Positions 24,069-37,300 of a stretch of DNA of 64,000 nucleotides are shown here, in pieces; the stretch's first letter is position 1; every line of letters begins with the position of its first letter. The stretch covers positions 1 to 64,000 of the forward strand of contig VWYX01001249.1 in NCBI GenBank assembly GCA_013396525.1. Direction: 5' to 3'. Source of the stretch: Chaetorhynchus papuensis (taxonomy: Eukaryota; Chordata; Aves; Passeriformes; Rhipiduridae). Under the pieces are notes generated by a model that saw nothing but the letters and a program-made list of their open reading frames with translations, made no database searches and was not told the DNA's origin. A program made the position numbers and the translations under genes.

Positions 24069-25590
24069 GTCTCAAGTCTATAATTTTTCTGCTTTTTTGT
24101 GTCTCCAATGTGTTGCATCCTTTTTTTTTCACTACGGCTTTTAATCAATTAAAAACAGTGAAGAACAGTTTTATTGTTAGCTGCTCCCCACCCCAAACAG
24201 TTCTCTTTCCCCACATCCTATTGCCAGAGACAGGGTATACCCAACACCACCAAGAACAGTGTGGGTCAACTTCAAAGCAGGCTCCTATTGACACACTAAT
24301 TCCCTGTCACCTCAGAGATTTCATGTGCCAATTTCTTCAATAATTAGGCTCTGCCAGCAAAGAGGTGAAATTATTGTTTTAATATTAGCCTTCCTTTTAT
24401 CTTTGAAAAGGAGCATTTGTTTTGGCACTATCAAGACAAACCTTAATAAACTGACTGGCAAACAGTGTGTTTAGCAATGAAAATGATACCCGGACAGGGA
24501 TTATAATGTAAGCAATAAAAGGGAATAGAGAGATTTAGGAAAGGATGTGATTTATAATGACTTTAAGGAGGATAAGCTTCTACATCTGTGATTGCTTGAT
24601 TCTATAATATTTTAATTGATTATCAGAGCTAACAGGTTTATTTTTTCATGTGAATAAAAGCTGTTTTACTTCAGCTTTCGTTCGCATTTATTTTACAGCC
24701 GATATTAACATGGATATTTTTTCATAATTTTTGGCTCCTTCATGTTGTACTCATTCCATAGGCTTAGAAACCTAAATTAGCTTGGGCTGGGGGAGGGAGC
24801 CAGGAAAGCTTGTGGTTACACCTGTTACTCTCCATAGCAGTGGAGGGGGTTTTTGGGATTTTAGTTGAAAAACAGTATCACTCTGCACTGACTCACCATC
24901 CTTTTCTTTACTCTCCACTGACAGGTCCTCCAGCAATTACCACTCTCCCTTTCAGGATGGTTTTCAGCCACGTTGACAAATTCAACACAAACCCAAACAA
25001 TTCAGGGGGGTACCTGAAGCCACCCAACATACATTTTTTGCACCCCATGGAAGGCAATAGGTCCTAAGGTGGTGACTCCCCCTCCATGCCTTTTCTGAAA
25101 CAAGTTAGGGTTGGCTGTCATTTATTTCGCTATAAACTAATCATTCTCTCAGCAACTCAAAATTTGGGGAAGCCTTTCGGTGCTGGTAATCATGTACATT
25201 TTTTTAAACAGGTACAGAATCTCACAGTGCTGCTCACAATGGGTTGCTCTCCTACAGTGGTTTTAACTCGCATTTACAAAAATGGGGGGATTTGGCAATA
25301 TTTTAATGTAAATTCTATTATTTATAGAATATATTGTTTATAGTTATTTGCAAACGGGGTGCAGGAGTGAAGAGGGAGGACACCCTGAGTTGTACCTCCT
25401 TGTGAATATTAGGCACCTGTTTCTGAGGCTTTCAAGGAAATTTTTGGCTTTTGCATAGTCCCCCAGCCTCATTCAGCACTTGGGGATGGAGTAAGTAATG
25501 GATATTTTGAACCAAACCACTACACGAAATTGGTGTTTCTTCCTGGTTTCGAACTGAACCCGGAACAAGGCAATACTTCAGAACTGTTGT
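24069..25590. other. AT-rich non-coding DNA
   Basis: No exon recognised. A very AT-rich, repeat-free block at about 24,340-24,720 carries several TAAT/ATTA homeodomain-type words and looks like many conserved non-coding elements (see findings). Confidence 0.4.
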
Positions 25591-25646
25591 GGTAGGAATC
25601 TATGATCTTTAAGGTCTTTTCCAGTCTAAATGACTCCATGATTCTA
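25591..25646 (+). mobile_element. Very short CR1 3' tail
   Basis: GAATCTATGATCTTTAAGGT through TCCATGATTCTACA is the last few dozen bases of a CR1 copy, sense orientation. Anything upstream is too diverged to claim. Confidence 0.75.
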
Positions 25647-27084
25647 CAAAGTTTGAGGGTTCCTGAAGGTTCCAGTAAGGACATGATGAAACAAATCCTG
25701 GGACAGCCCCTTGGGAAGAGGCGAAAGCTCAATGGGTTTAAGTAAAAACAGTAGCAGAAAGAATTTACATATTTTCTGTCACTCAAATAAAAAAAAATAA
25801 CAAAAACCAACTCTATCAGAAACAGCTTTTAAATCTAAACATCAATGACATTTTGAAGAACTGACATTTGAAAGCTCTCACCTCTTTTAACAAAAAATGC
25901 AATTCTTCATAGCACTGCATTTGCTTGAAAATCAGGTTATGCTACATTATTCCCATGCACTTCCTAGTTGGATTTTCCAACTAAGATTTTAATAAATTTT
26001 TTATTCTCTTATGAAGTTTCAATAACATTTCAGTGTAGTTTCTCCAGAGAAAGCCCTAGAAGCCAAGAAATAAAATTTACTTCACTTGATTCAAGTAGCT
26101 GTTTAAGAGTGGAGTCATTTGGGGAAAAAAACCCCCGTAAAAATCAAGGTCTAATTGTAGATGGTAAACTTAACATGTAGATGTAAACTTACTCTAAGCA
26201 GTGAGCAATGCATATATCCGAAATGAATAAGTGAAATATAGGTTCAGGTCAGAAGGGTTCAAATTTCCACTGTGTAAGCAAGAAAGCCTGAAATATCTAA
26301 GCCTAAAAATTATTTCAGTGACATTTGTACATGTAGACCAGCCTTTATATCTGTCAACGTTTCACAGAATAATTAAACACACTCTTAAAATTCAAAATAA
26401 AATTAATACTGACTTTTCTCTCCCTACAAATTTTACAATTATGGTTCCACTTCAAAGGAAAGCAAGTAAAGATTTACTTTTAAAGCGTGCGTTTGAATTT
26501 TATCTGCATATGTGCAAAACATTTGCTTTTATTAGAGCTGTTGGAGAAGAAAAAAAAGATCAGTCTTTAACTGGCCATTGCAGTGGATATTTTTAAGGGA
26601 GTAAACATCAAATTAAAATGAAGGCCGTCCCATAAAATGTTATGCAGCTCAGGGTGGAATCTGGCGCTATGAAGATCAGTAGGGATTTTGTGAGTTTGGT
26701 CTGTACTGGATGTGTGGAGAGCACCTTGCCTGTGGCCCAAGGCAGACCTGTGTTTTTAGCATCCTGCAGTGCCGGTTTTACCTTTCAACACTTGATGGAG
26801 CAGTTTCCCTGGATTTCCATTTTGCCTGGGTCCTGCTCCAACCTACCTTCCTGCTACCTCAATCCATCAGGAGCATTTCCTACCAGCTTGGTGCTGTGAA
26901 AAAAACCAGCCCAGACTGAGAGACTCAGAGAAAAGCATCCTACAGAGTGCAACCTTAAACAAAAAAAAGAAAGTCAGGAGCTTAACATTCAGTTCCTTAC
27001 ATTCATATTGCTAGTTTTTAAAAAATGCTGAAATCCTCTGTTGTTTAAGTGAAGCCATTACAATATCTTCTGACACAAGGAGAA
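25647..27084. other. AT-rich non-coding DNA
   Basis: A frame of 121 codons (26,231-26,596) is open, but it is lysine- and isoleucine-rich as AT-rich DNA would give, and it has no recognisable domain. Nothing else is supported. Confidence 0.5.
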
Positions 27085-27204
27085 TTAAAAAGTGTTTGGA
27101 CAATTCCCTCAGGCACTTGGTGTAATTCTTGAGGTGTCCTGTGCAGGGCCAGGGGTTGGACTCAGTCCTGATGGGTCCCTTCCAACTCAGCCTATTCCGT
27201 GATT
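27085..27204 (+). mobile_element. CR1 LINE, 3' end
   Basis: TTTGGACAATTCCCTCAGGC, GTGTCCTGTGCAGGGCCAGG and GATGGGTCCCTTCCAACTCA are diagnostic of a CR1 3' end, finishing at CCTATTCCGTGATTAA. Sense orientation, about 120 bp left. Confidence 0.88.
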
Positions 27205-28364
27205 AAGCAGGGATTTGGAGAACAGGCCTTAGGGCTTTGTTCTGGAACATCTTCCAGGAAAGAAATTGGCTGGCTGGCAGACAGTATCAGGTATGGCCAG
27301 CATCCTCCAAAGGAGACTGAACTCTGCTCTTGTCTCAAGACCAAAGACCAAAGACCAAACCTCAGCGTGGGTTTCCCTACTTGTGTCAACATTGTCAAAA
27401 ATCTGCTTCTCTTTCACAGCAAACTTGGTAGGAGAAAAAGAAAAAGAACCGAAACTACACAGAGAGCTAAAGGAATGGACCAAACTGATTGCATCTCTGC
27501 AAAAGGACACCTCACACTTACCGTATGAAATAAGCTCTCCACTTCATTAAACATATACAGTTACAAGCTAACATAGAAATAAGGATACAGGACATTGTTC
27601 TGCAGGCTTTAAAAATCCTCTGTAATCAATATACTGGCGAAATACAACTTTAGCAGCAGCAGTTCGCTATCTGGCTTACTTACTAATCTTTTAATCTTTG
27701 CTACAACCAAGCCGAGAGTGCCAACAAATGCCATGCCATAAAAGTGGGTATTCTCACATACTTTCCTATGCTTTGCATGATCAGAGCTTAATTATATTAA
27801 TCACAAACTTCCTGAATGAAAATGGGATTTGGGCAAATTGTCAAGATTTCATGATGACACTCGGGAATTGTAGTCTTTGGCTGAGAAGCATCCTTTTAAT
27901 CATGCCACGAGTCAAAGTTCCTTCCTTCCTTTTCTGTTTGCAAATTTCAGCCATTTCCCATTATGAAAGGTGATTCTTACTCCATGTTTTGAATGTAAGA
28001 CTTTGTACAGCCCTAATGGTTAAAGGTAATAGAGCTGATGCCATGGGTGACCCCCAGCCTGCAACTGAGCAGTCCAAGAACTGGGGAGGCACACTTACAA
28101 GATTGCAGACTGCTCAGTGACATCCATTTTGAAGAAAGCTGCTGCAACTTTCTCGTAGTCTTGGGCTGCAAGGTATCGATTACTATTTTGATTAAGAGAA
28201 AGACATCCTAAGAACAGGCTCCTGTCAGTTCACACCTCAGTGGTCAAGCCAAAACTTCTTATATTTCCACTGGAGTAGACACTCAAAACGAAAAAAAAGT
28301 CAGGGATTAAAAAAAGCCCCAATAACAGCAAATCCTGAACAAACAAACATCAAGAAAGCCCATC
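27205..28364. other. Non-coding DNA
   Basis: Nothing beyond short overlapping frames on both strands. Confidence 0.5.
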
Positions 28365-28445
28365 AAACCAAACCAAACCAAACCAAACCAAACCAAACCA
28401 AACCAAACCAAACCAAACCAAACCAAACCAAACCAAACCAAACCC
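28365..28445. repeat. (AAACC)n microsatellite, about 16 units
   Basis: About 81 bp of AAACC repeated without interruption, then a decayed AACCCAACCCC edge. The purity implies recent expansion. Related but decayed CCAAA-rich patches occur near 39,060-39,090 and 48,850-48,920. Confidence 0.97.
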
Positions 28446-31400
28446 AACCCCAACACCTCTGCTTTGATCCAATTTGGTACAATTGCAAAGGATAAACAAA
28501 AATAGGCAAGACCAGCAGGGGAGGAAGGAGGGAGGAAGATAAAGAGGCAGCCCTAATATGGATGCAGAGCTGCTGAAATTAGAGTATTTGGAAATAAAAG
28601 TCAGATAGACTTCCGTGTATCAGTGTTTTAGCCTGGCTCCTTGGCCAAGTCCCCGACTGGCATAAATTACAGCAGCTTTGCTGAAGCTGCCTGTGTTTAT
28701 AGCAGATGGGACCTGGCCCTGCAGTCGTGCAGAATTGCTGGTCTGTACATGTGCAGTTCCTGACAAGTGCATGGCCAAGGAGGGGACAGCAGCAAACCTC
28801 ACGTACTATCCCGGCGGCAAAAATTGCTCCCTACTTCTCCATAAACCACTGTAGTGAACTGCCCAGGCTAATCTGGAGAAAACATATCACTGCTTCCTTT
28901 GCCTTTTTCTCCTACAGCTCTGGCACTGCAGCCTTGCAGGGACACCTTCTGAGGATTAGAAATTACTCCTTTTCTTCTGATGCATGGTGTGACTAAGACA
29001 ACAGGAACATTTGATCCCCATCACGCCAGGGCTAGACTGGGCACAATGTGATCCACCCTACTCTTACTAAACTGGAAAACACCCTGTAAACTTGCTTAGC
29101 CCATGTGCTTTGTCATTTAACATAAAAAAAAAAAGGAAGAAAAAACCTCAAAATAAAATCCACCCTGTGGGGAAAACAGATCAGTGAAGATTAAAGCAAG
29201 CAAAAGTGAGTTTCTTCCCCCAGGGCTCTCTAAACCCCATCAGGACAACAGCAAGCAGACCTTTGAAACTACTTGGCTTAAAGGGTTTTGGTGAAACCAA
29301 AGCCCAAGGCCACAGTCTGGGAGCACACCCTGTCCCAGCCTGTGGCAGGAGGGCACCAATGCGCAGGCTCCCCACACACTGTACATCCTAAAATTCCCGC
29401 TGTCGTAACCCAAACTGAAGTGCTTCCGGCTTCAAGTCCTGACTTTTTATGGTACTTTTCCTGTGTTGTTAATAGATTTCGCCTTTCCACGTAGAAACAG
29501 CTTTCAAGCTCATTACTGAGCAGACTTTATCTGAAAGGAGCTGCTGTCCCTCAGGAACGTAGCGGAAAATATGAAACCACAATGAAAGTTATATCTGGAA
29601 ACTTCCCATGTGATGAGCTTAAACTTTGTTATGGTAAATATGCTGCTTCTGTTCAGCAACAACCTTGGCAGAGTTACAGTTTTTTTCCCAGAAATCAAGT
29701 CCTGTATTGCTATGTGACAAAAGTAAATAATGACTCATTAAATGATCCTAAGAAGAAAAACTGAAGGCTTGCTCCTCTCAAAGGTATTTGCACTGGGAAA
29801 TTTGATAATGTCACCAACCACAGCAGCAAACATTACTTGAAGGTTTTCTCCCTTCGTTGAGCCAGCCAGGAGCATGCTGAAACCACGGCCCTCTGTGGTT
29901 GTGCAGTCACCTTCACGACAAGGCTTTGTTTTTCCATCCTCAAAGACTGAAACAGAAAAAGTTATATCTCAAAAGGGCAGTGTGAAGAATTAGAAGCAGT
30001 GTCACAGCCTCTACACAGTTCTCAGTGCCAGGCACACTGTGCTTAAGAGACCAACTCTGTCCCTGGAATGCTTATTTCAATTCTACTTGAGTTTGGCTAA
30101 ATATCCCCAAAACAACCCCTCAAAGACCCTTCATAACCCTCGTACCAAACTAAAAACTCATGCAAGTTTCTCGAAGTCAAGAGGCAGGTTCATTTAACAA
30201 AAGCAGGAAACCACAATACAGATAGTGCGTTATGGAAAGTCAGCATGAAACCCCTGATACTCCACCATGGAGCAGGACCTTGAAGCCAACAGCAAAGGCA
30301 TATTTGGATTTAAATAAATTATTCTTCCCCTCTGTTTCACAGCAGCTAAGGCATCAGCACTGGCACAGGCAATTTGTTTATGCCTCTTAAGTTACCTATC
30401 CATAGTGCATTGTCTTGGCTGGGGTTTTGATGGGGAAGAGGAAAGAGTGGGTTGTCTTTCACTTGCAACCATCACTTTGACCTTGTAAGGTCTCTGCAAT
30501 AACACTCTTCTTAGCAACCTCTTTAGCACCTAAAGAAATGGTGCTTTGATCTTTGATAGAGACTAGAGTAGCAAAAGTCTTATATATTAGATTGAAAACT
30601 AGGTAAGTTCCATTTAAGAACAAATGAAGCCTTTTTATGCATTTGTGCAGCAAAAATTAGTAGCAAATTCATACCTGGAACTTTAGTTTATTAGATGTAG
30701 CTGTCTACAGTAATGAGGATATTCATATTTGCAGCTTGACTCTCAACTACTGAGATTTAAAATTTTTTTAATACATTTTCATCCAACCAAGTGCATATAA
30801 TTAAATCAGATGCAATCTTTCTACAACAATTTCTTCACAGTGGACATTTTTAGCTACATTCCTTTGTCTTTTAATGGTCATATCTTTCCATGTGCACTCC
30901 TTGGGTACCTCTGGTATCACAAGGTGCTCCCCATCACTGGCTGCCTCATCCAGGAGCTCCTGCACACTCCTGGCCATGCTCAGTCATAAGCCTGGGTACT
31001 GTCCCAGCTCCAGCTTGTTCTCCTGAATGCATCAGCTTTGGGGCAGCACTCATCATCCTTTTCAGTCTTTCTGTGACAGTAAGATGTGGCTGGGTCTGTT
31101 TCAGAGGGAAAATACCCACTGAAAAGGAGGATATATCTGCCCAGAGAGGGATTATGCTTCACGTGCAACACTGGGCTAGTGGTCATCCTGAAATCAGTAG
31201 AAACAGATGGATCCTCTTTAACTGCGTGCCACACACTGCTCTGACCTTCGATAACTTTCACCAGGTGCAAAACCTCTACCTTTATCCAGCTTCCACAGAA
31301 TATACTGGAAATGCTGTGCCATTACCAGTGCATTTGGAGCAGTTCATTTTGTGCCAGTTCCACAGTCTTGGCAAATTTTCTTTAAAAAACCTGCATTAAA

Positions 31401-32189
31401 AATACTCAGGTATTTTAGTTCCCTTTAAGTTGAATAAAACAACTACCTTTTTTTTCCTCTCCAATTATGTGCACAGGGTTTAAATACAATATTGTGGGTA
31501 CTGCTCAGCTCTGACATGCCTCTAACTTCACTTTTATTTTCTCTATTCCGCTCCCCACCTTCCCCACAGCCCACATCCTGCTTTCTCATTTCCATATCAG
31601 ACAATACACAGAATATTCTGGAAGGGAAAAAGAAAGCAGTAAAATTTTGAGACACACTAAAAGTCAGAGTGTCTCAAGCCTCGATGTACAAGAGGCTTGT
31701 CTCCAAAGTCCATAGGTTTTCTGAATTGCATATGCATGTCAAAACTACCAGGCTGTGCCCACATCCACATTCATGTCTCGTTTCTAACTCGGTCCATCCA
31801 GTCAGGGTAGCACAAGCTGGAGGATGCTGTGATTCCATCCCTGCACATGGAAAGTAGTGCTACATATCTCCAGCTCGCTCTCTTCACTGTGGTCAGTTTG
31901 GACTCAGTTCTGAAAATGATCCATATTTGTTAGGTGAAAACCTGTCTAGGGGAGTGGAGCAGCTGTCTCCTGCAAGCACAGCACCCCTGCTTAGCACTTA
32001 CCACATGCAGGACACCTTCCCCTAAAGCAACACCCACAGCAGTAAAGCAAAGCCTCCCTCTGCAGAAATTACTTGAGCTCTGCTGAGGTGCATGAAATGG
32101 TGTCAACTATTTCCACCTGACAGCCTGCTCTGGGGGCATCCTGCTGTACCAAGTGCTGTCAGCACACACATTTGAACCTCTGACAATGT
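28446..32189. other. Non-coding DNA
   Basis: No gene or repeat recognised. A 169-codon frame (30,890-31,399, plus) is open but has no homology I recognise, and it is crossed by a shorter open frame on the other strand. Confidence 0.5.
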
Positions 32190-32834
32190 GTGCTCTCAGC
32201 CCAGATTGGGCTCTCAGCTTTGGCTTCATCCAAAGCAGCGTGGCCAGCAGGGCAAGGGAGGGGATTCTGCCCCTCGACTCCTTCTGTCCCTCTGTTCTGG
32301 ACACCCCACCTGCAGTGCTGCATCCAGCTCTGGGGTCACCAGCACAGGAAGGGCATGGACCTCCTGAAGCGTGTCCAGAGGAGGCCACCAAGTGATTAGA
32401 GAGATGAAGCACCTCTCATGTGAGGAAAGGCTGAGAGAATTGGGATTGTTCAGCCTGGAAAAGAGAAGGCTTTCGGATGACCTAACTGTGGCCTTCCAGT
32501 AGCTGAAGGGAGCCTACAGGACAGATGGAGAGGAGCTTTTTGAATGAACGTGTAGTGACAGGACAGAGGGGAATGGATTCAAACTGAAAGAGAGTAGGTT
32601 TAGATTAGATATTAGGGAGAAATTCCTTACTGTGAGGGTAAAGAATTTAGCTACCATGAGGCACTGGAACAGATTGCCTGGAGAAGCTGTGGGTGCCCCA
32701 TCCCTGGCAGTGTTCAAGGCCAGGTTGGATGGGGCTCTGGACAACCTGACCTGGTGAAAGATGTCCCTGCCCATGGCAAGGGGTTGGAACGAGATGATCT
32801 TTAAGGTCCTTCCGACACAAGCCATTCTATGATG
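32190..32834 (+). mobile_element. CR1 LINE, 3' third
   Basis: A long sense copy. It includes remnants of the C-terminus of ORF2 (VASRAREGILPL-like, then a frameshifted LQLWGHQHRKGMDLL-type stretch). The 3' UTR follows (GGCCAGGTTGGATGGGGCTC) and then the tail (GAGATGATCTTTAAGGTCCT, CCATTCTATGATGA). Frameshifts and stops break the ORF2 remnant. The start coordinate is approximate because the 5' edge fades. Confidence 0.93.
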
Positions 32835-33629
32835 ACAGTGAAGTATTTAAGGAAAAACCTAAAAGGAACAACTCAAATTCTTACCAGAGACTGCTTTAGG
32901 TAGAAATACCTTGTCAGGAAAGGTTAGCCAAAAGCATGGGGCTTTCTCTGTCAAAGGCCCTACCAGAGGTGTTGTTAAATGTTATCAACTGACCTTTCAG
33001 GTGAGTAATCCCTGAATTTAACCTGCAATCCCTAACTTTCATCTGCAGATGGCTGTGTGGGTGGGTTTTTCTTGAGCAGCTCGGGTGTGCCCCGGCACTG
33101 CCCTTCTCCCAGCAAGCTGCTGTCCCCGGCGGCATAAGGGAAACTGGCTCTGCCCACAGCAGGGTGGAACTATTTTAGGTAGTAATGTTTGATACAAGAG
33201 GAGCATGAAATTCGGTCCTATCATAGCTGAAATGCCTAAACTCCCCCTTAAAAAAAAAAAAAAAGCAATTGCAAAACCCTCCCAGAGGCTTATAGACTGA
33301 ACTCTGGAAATTGCTCTCAAGTTGTAAGCCAGTAAAAATTGTGCATCTCACAACTCACTATTAAAAAAAATTAACAAAGTACATCTACCCGCTGCAACAG
33401 TCACACAGAGTTTTATCTATTGCTCGAAGGCTGAGTTGTAGAGATGAGTTCTCAGGCCTGTATTCTCAGACCTGTTGTGCACACAAAAGCAGCCCACTCA
33501 ACAACAATGTGCAGTCGGCAGTGCTGCCAGAGGGTTTATACAAGGCAGAGAAGACACTGAGGAGAAAATGCACTGTTACAATACCTTAAACTAGCCCTTC
33601 CCTTCCTGACACAAAAACCAGGACCAAGG
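32835..33629. other. Non-coding DNA
   Basis: Nothing recognised apart from a 14-base poly-A near 33,250-33,264. Confidence 0.5.
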
Positions 33630-34357
33630 AGTCTCATTGATTTGGCTTTAGTCAAATGCTAAAACATACAGGATTCCATCTAGAGACGTTTAACTCCACT
33701 AAAAACATGGAGAAAGGAACTATCAGAGCCGTAATTGTTCTCCATGTTACATTCATCCCCCCACACAAGCAGTGTAAAAACCCTGTACTGTGAAGTGCTT
33801 GAAGCTTTTGTCTGCTGAGTTCCCCACTAATAATTTTCCCTTCCCCAAGAAAGCCACAGACAGTGCAATCAAGGGCAGCCTGGGTTAGGCACACCAAGAC
33901 CAAGAAGGAAGAAGTGATTTGCTCAGTGGTGACAAACCCACACACAAGTACCCCAAAACAACAGGCTGCTAGCCCCCTCATCAATAGCAGTTCGCAAGTG
34001 CCTGGAGAGTGGGATCTCTCCTGTCTGCCTCAAGGCAGAGACAGTCAGCCAAAAAGGAGGTGACCAAAGCCCTAACACCCAAAAGGATCCCTTTTCCCTG
34101 GTGCAAAGCCAGAGAGGCACCTCTTCCCTAAGCTCCTGTGCGCTTTGCTTATGTCACAAGCTTTAGGGAGAGACCATCTCAAGCCCAAGGCAGGCACAAA
34201 ATCAGATTGGGTGAGACTGTTGGGTTTTGATTGTCCGGTTGATTTTGAGTTTTGTTTGTTTTTTGGTTTTTTTAGTCCTTCTTTCCAGATTCTTGGATCA
34301 TTTTTCCTGATGTAGTACACAATTTTAGTCTCATTGATTTGGCTTTAGTCAAATGCT
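33630..34357. repeat. 666-bp segment between identical 31-bp direct repeats
   Basis: The 31 bases at 33,630-33,660 (from AGTCTCATTGATTTGG to AGTCAAATGCT) recur without a mismatch at 34,327-34,357. The enclosed 666 bp is not a recognisable CR1 or LTR element. Its right end contains a T-rich run (34,250-34,275) that would be A-rich on the minus strand. No known domain is found inside. Confidence 0.9.
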
Positions 34358-37300
34358 GTTTGTGTCACGAGTTATTGGTGCACTCAGCCCTTGCTTAACA
34401 GTGTAAGCAGTCTTTACACTAGCCTACTAATTCTCTAAATGGGTGTACTAAAATACCTGATTAACTGCATTTCTTATTCACTGTAAATAAGCCATTAAAG
34501 TATAACTGAAGGCATTTTTTTCAGAGCTGGTATTCAGCTGATGTTACTAATCATAATTTGCTGCACCTTTCTGCTGCATGCAGAACGCTTGGTCAATGTA
34601 ACTCGATAGTTGTGGGGGAAAGGGCAGGCCCTTCACTGGGGTAAGTTGACAGAAATCCACTGGAAAATGCAGAACTGTAGCAAGACACCAGCTGAGCATT
34701 TTTCTTTAGATGCAGCCGTAGCCATAAGATACAAAAATCATTTAGCTGGATTTTATCTTCGCGTGATAACATTCCCCATCTTAAAAATAATAATACAAAA
34801 AAAAATGGACTAGGCAAATTTTGGCACGTTTTTGAGAATCCTTGACATTTGCCATGGCTCAACAGATATTTGGCAAACATGTTCAGGTACATGTCAGAAG
34901 AAGAGGGAAAGCTAGTTCCATGTCTCATTTAAGACTTTTACTCCCATTTAGAACCTGACTTGTGAACTAGTGAAAGAACAGACCTGAAAATTATACATCC
35001 TCTTCAGAAGTGAGGAACATCACTTCCTGGGGTGCTTATTCCTCTTCTGAAAAGCTTAGGTGATGTCTAATACTCTAAAGAGAGTCAGGAGACCTGTTCA
35101 CAAAGGCAGTGGCAGAAGACAAAAACGTTGTTGTAACTCCAGATTGCTAAAACACTTGTATACTATAATGAAGATGCGAAAAAAGTTGTTGCGCACATGT
35201 GACATTGACTGTCCTTCTCAAATCCAAAATATCTCAGTTTAAAACTTGTATTCCTCTTGGAGATAGTTCAGAAAGGCAAAAATACAAGCAATAGCCTTTG
35301 AGAAAGGATTTTTTCTAAATATTACTGCCCTGAGTTGAGGTATTTTACTATCCCACTCATGAAAATAGCAATGTGTCGTTATTACTCACTATAACTGAGG
35401 CATAAATTAAAGCCAGTGCTCAAAGCCTGAACCTGCAAGCAGCTTGTTCCTCCAATGCTCAGCATTTACCCTCCTCACCACACCCAGGTGCCAAAGGCAA
35501 ATGCACAGATGCTGCCAGCAGCAAAGCTGAGTGCACAGCTCCAGGGGCAAATGTTTAGCACAACAGGAACTGGTCATCCTGCTGTCCATGTGCTGTGTGT
35601 GGTATTTTTGGGACTCTCGGGCATCCAACACTTGGTGAAGGAACAATATAAAACTGTTCTTCAAAAAGGATAAAAGAAGCTCCAAAGTGTATCTGAGTGC
35701 TGGTGGCACCTACCTATCCAGTAAGAGGTCTGGGGAATACTTTGTCTGATGTTATACAGACACATTCCCTTACTTTACTTATGAATGAAGAAGCCCTGGT
35801 TTAAAAAAGCAAGAGCAGCTGTTAAGCTGAACACTGGGCGCTTTGGAAGTTATGTGACATCTTTAGAAGGGAAAAAACTGAATCACAAAAATGTGTTGCT
35901 TATATAAGCGATGAAATAGAGGGAAGAGTTGAAGGATCATTATTTCATTTTTTTTAAAAATGACCATGACTAATGCAAGTCCTCTTTGGTTACTTGCCAC
36001 TGAAACATCGGAGTGTAAAAATATAAATATATATAAATATATATTTACACCTCTTTGGTGCCTGTTGGAATAAGTCACTTTGCTTGTGCCACACTATAAA
36101 TAATGATATTAATGGCAGGGAGTCAACCCATCTAATACTAGCAAATCCCCAGCCCTTTACTTGTCTGGGCAAGCAATTGCTAAAACTCCACACATCTCTT
36201 AAAAGAGCAGAGTGTTGGCCACTGAATTTTACAGTCATAATTTTAGATTGTGTTTTGTCTGGGGCTTTTAGTTTATTTATTTATTCGTGAGAGTTTCTGC
36301 TTTTCAAGAATACACAAGGAACACAATCTCCTTTTAGATTTAGGGTTTCTTTAACCATTTCCATGTCCTTCTGAAGGCTACACCCTGGCTTCCTACTTGT
36401 GTTTTCTTTCATAACATCCTCGTAACTAGATCATAGGTAGAAATAATTAATATAGGTAGAAATAATTTACTATGCCAACTCCATAGTAAGAAAGCCTCTA
36501 GGGGCTTGTCACTATAAGCACAACCAGGTTAAAATCTACGAACCCAGGAAAAGTTGAAAAACCCATTCTAGAAACTGTCTCTGTTGCTTCCCAGTTGTTT
36601 AGTTATGGGCAGAAGACAAAGACCTTAAAGGTGTCAGGCATAGCCTATATTTAGCTTGGCAGCATGTTTAGCTAAGAAATTACCTAAATTGAATTTAATA
36701 ACATTTTAACCATTTGCAATGTTAACTTGACAACGTTTTTGCCAAGAGCCACAGTGAGATCCTTCTCTCCACCTGGGAAGATGCGCTCAGTGAGGGCTTT
36801 TAGACCCCTTAGGGCACTGCCGTGCTGCTCTGAAGCACAGAACATATCCAGAAACTATGGAGCACTTGGTAGCATTGATAGCACATGCAGTTGCATAAAA
36901 CTCACTTGAATGACACATTGCATCAGTCCTTGGGTGAAGCTGGGTTGTCATGGGCCAGAAGAGCACCCTACAGCCAAATGTGTTTAATGGAGTTTCTCCT
37001 CTGGTCCTGCAAGGGTTTTTTCTAACTGCACATGGAGTACAGGCTCAGTAAAACCAGGACCTTTGATGCTTTTTGAGTCTGTATTTTGTCTTCCCTGCCT
37101 CCATGACAAGAAGCTGTATGACATAGGCCACCATTTAGTTAAAAACCTTAACAAAACACAAACCCAAACACATGTTTTCACCATCTTGGCTGTGAACTGC
37201 TCCTTGGATTGCTTAATCTGGTTCAGTGAGCTTTGTTTGAGATCTGTTCAGAAGGGCTAATGAAATAGAGTTTTATCACCTGAAGTTTTAATTAAAGAAA

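Noticed and set aside
25540..25570. tRNA T-loop-like GGTTTCGAACTGAACCC
   Set aside because: No matching A-box, acceptor stem or anticodon arm around it. No tRNA or tRNA-derived SINE can be built.
30890..31399. 169-codon plus-strand open frame with a short hydrophobic stretch
   Set aside because: No recognisable family, a 96-codon frame overlaps on the other strand, and there is no supporting promoter or splice structure.
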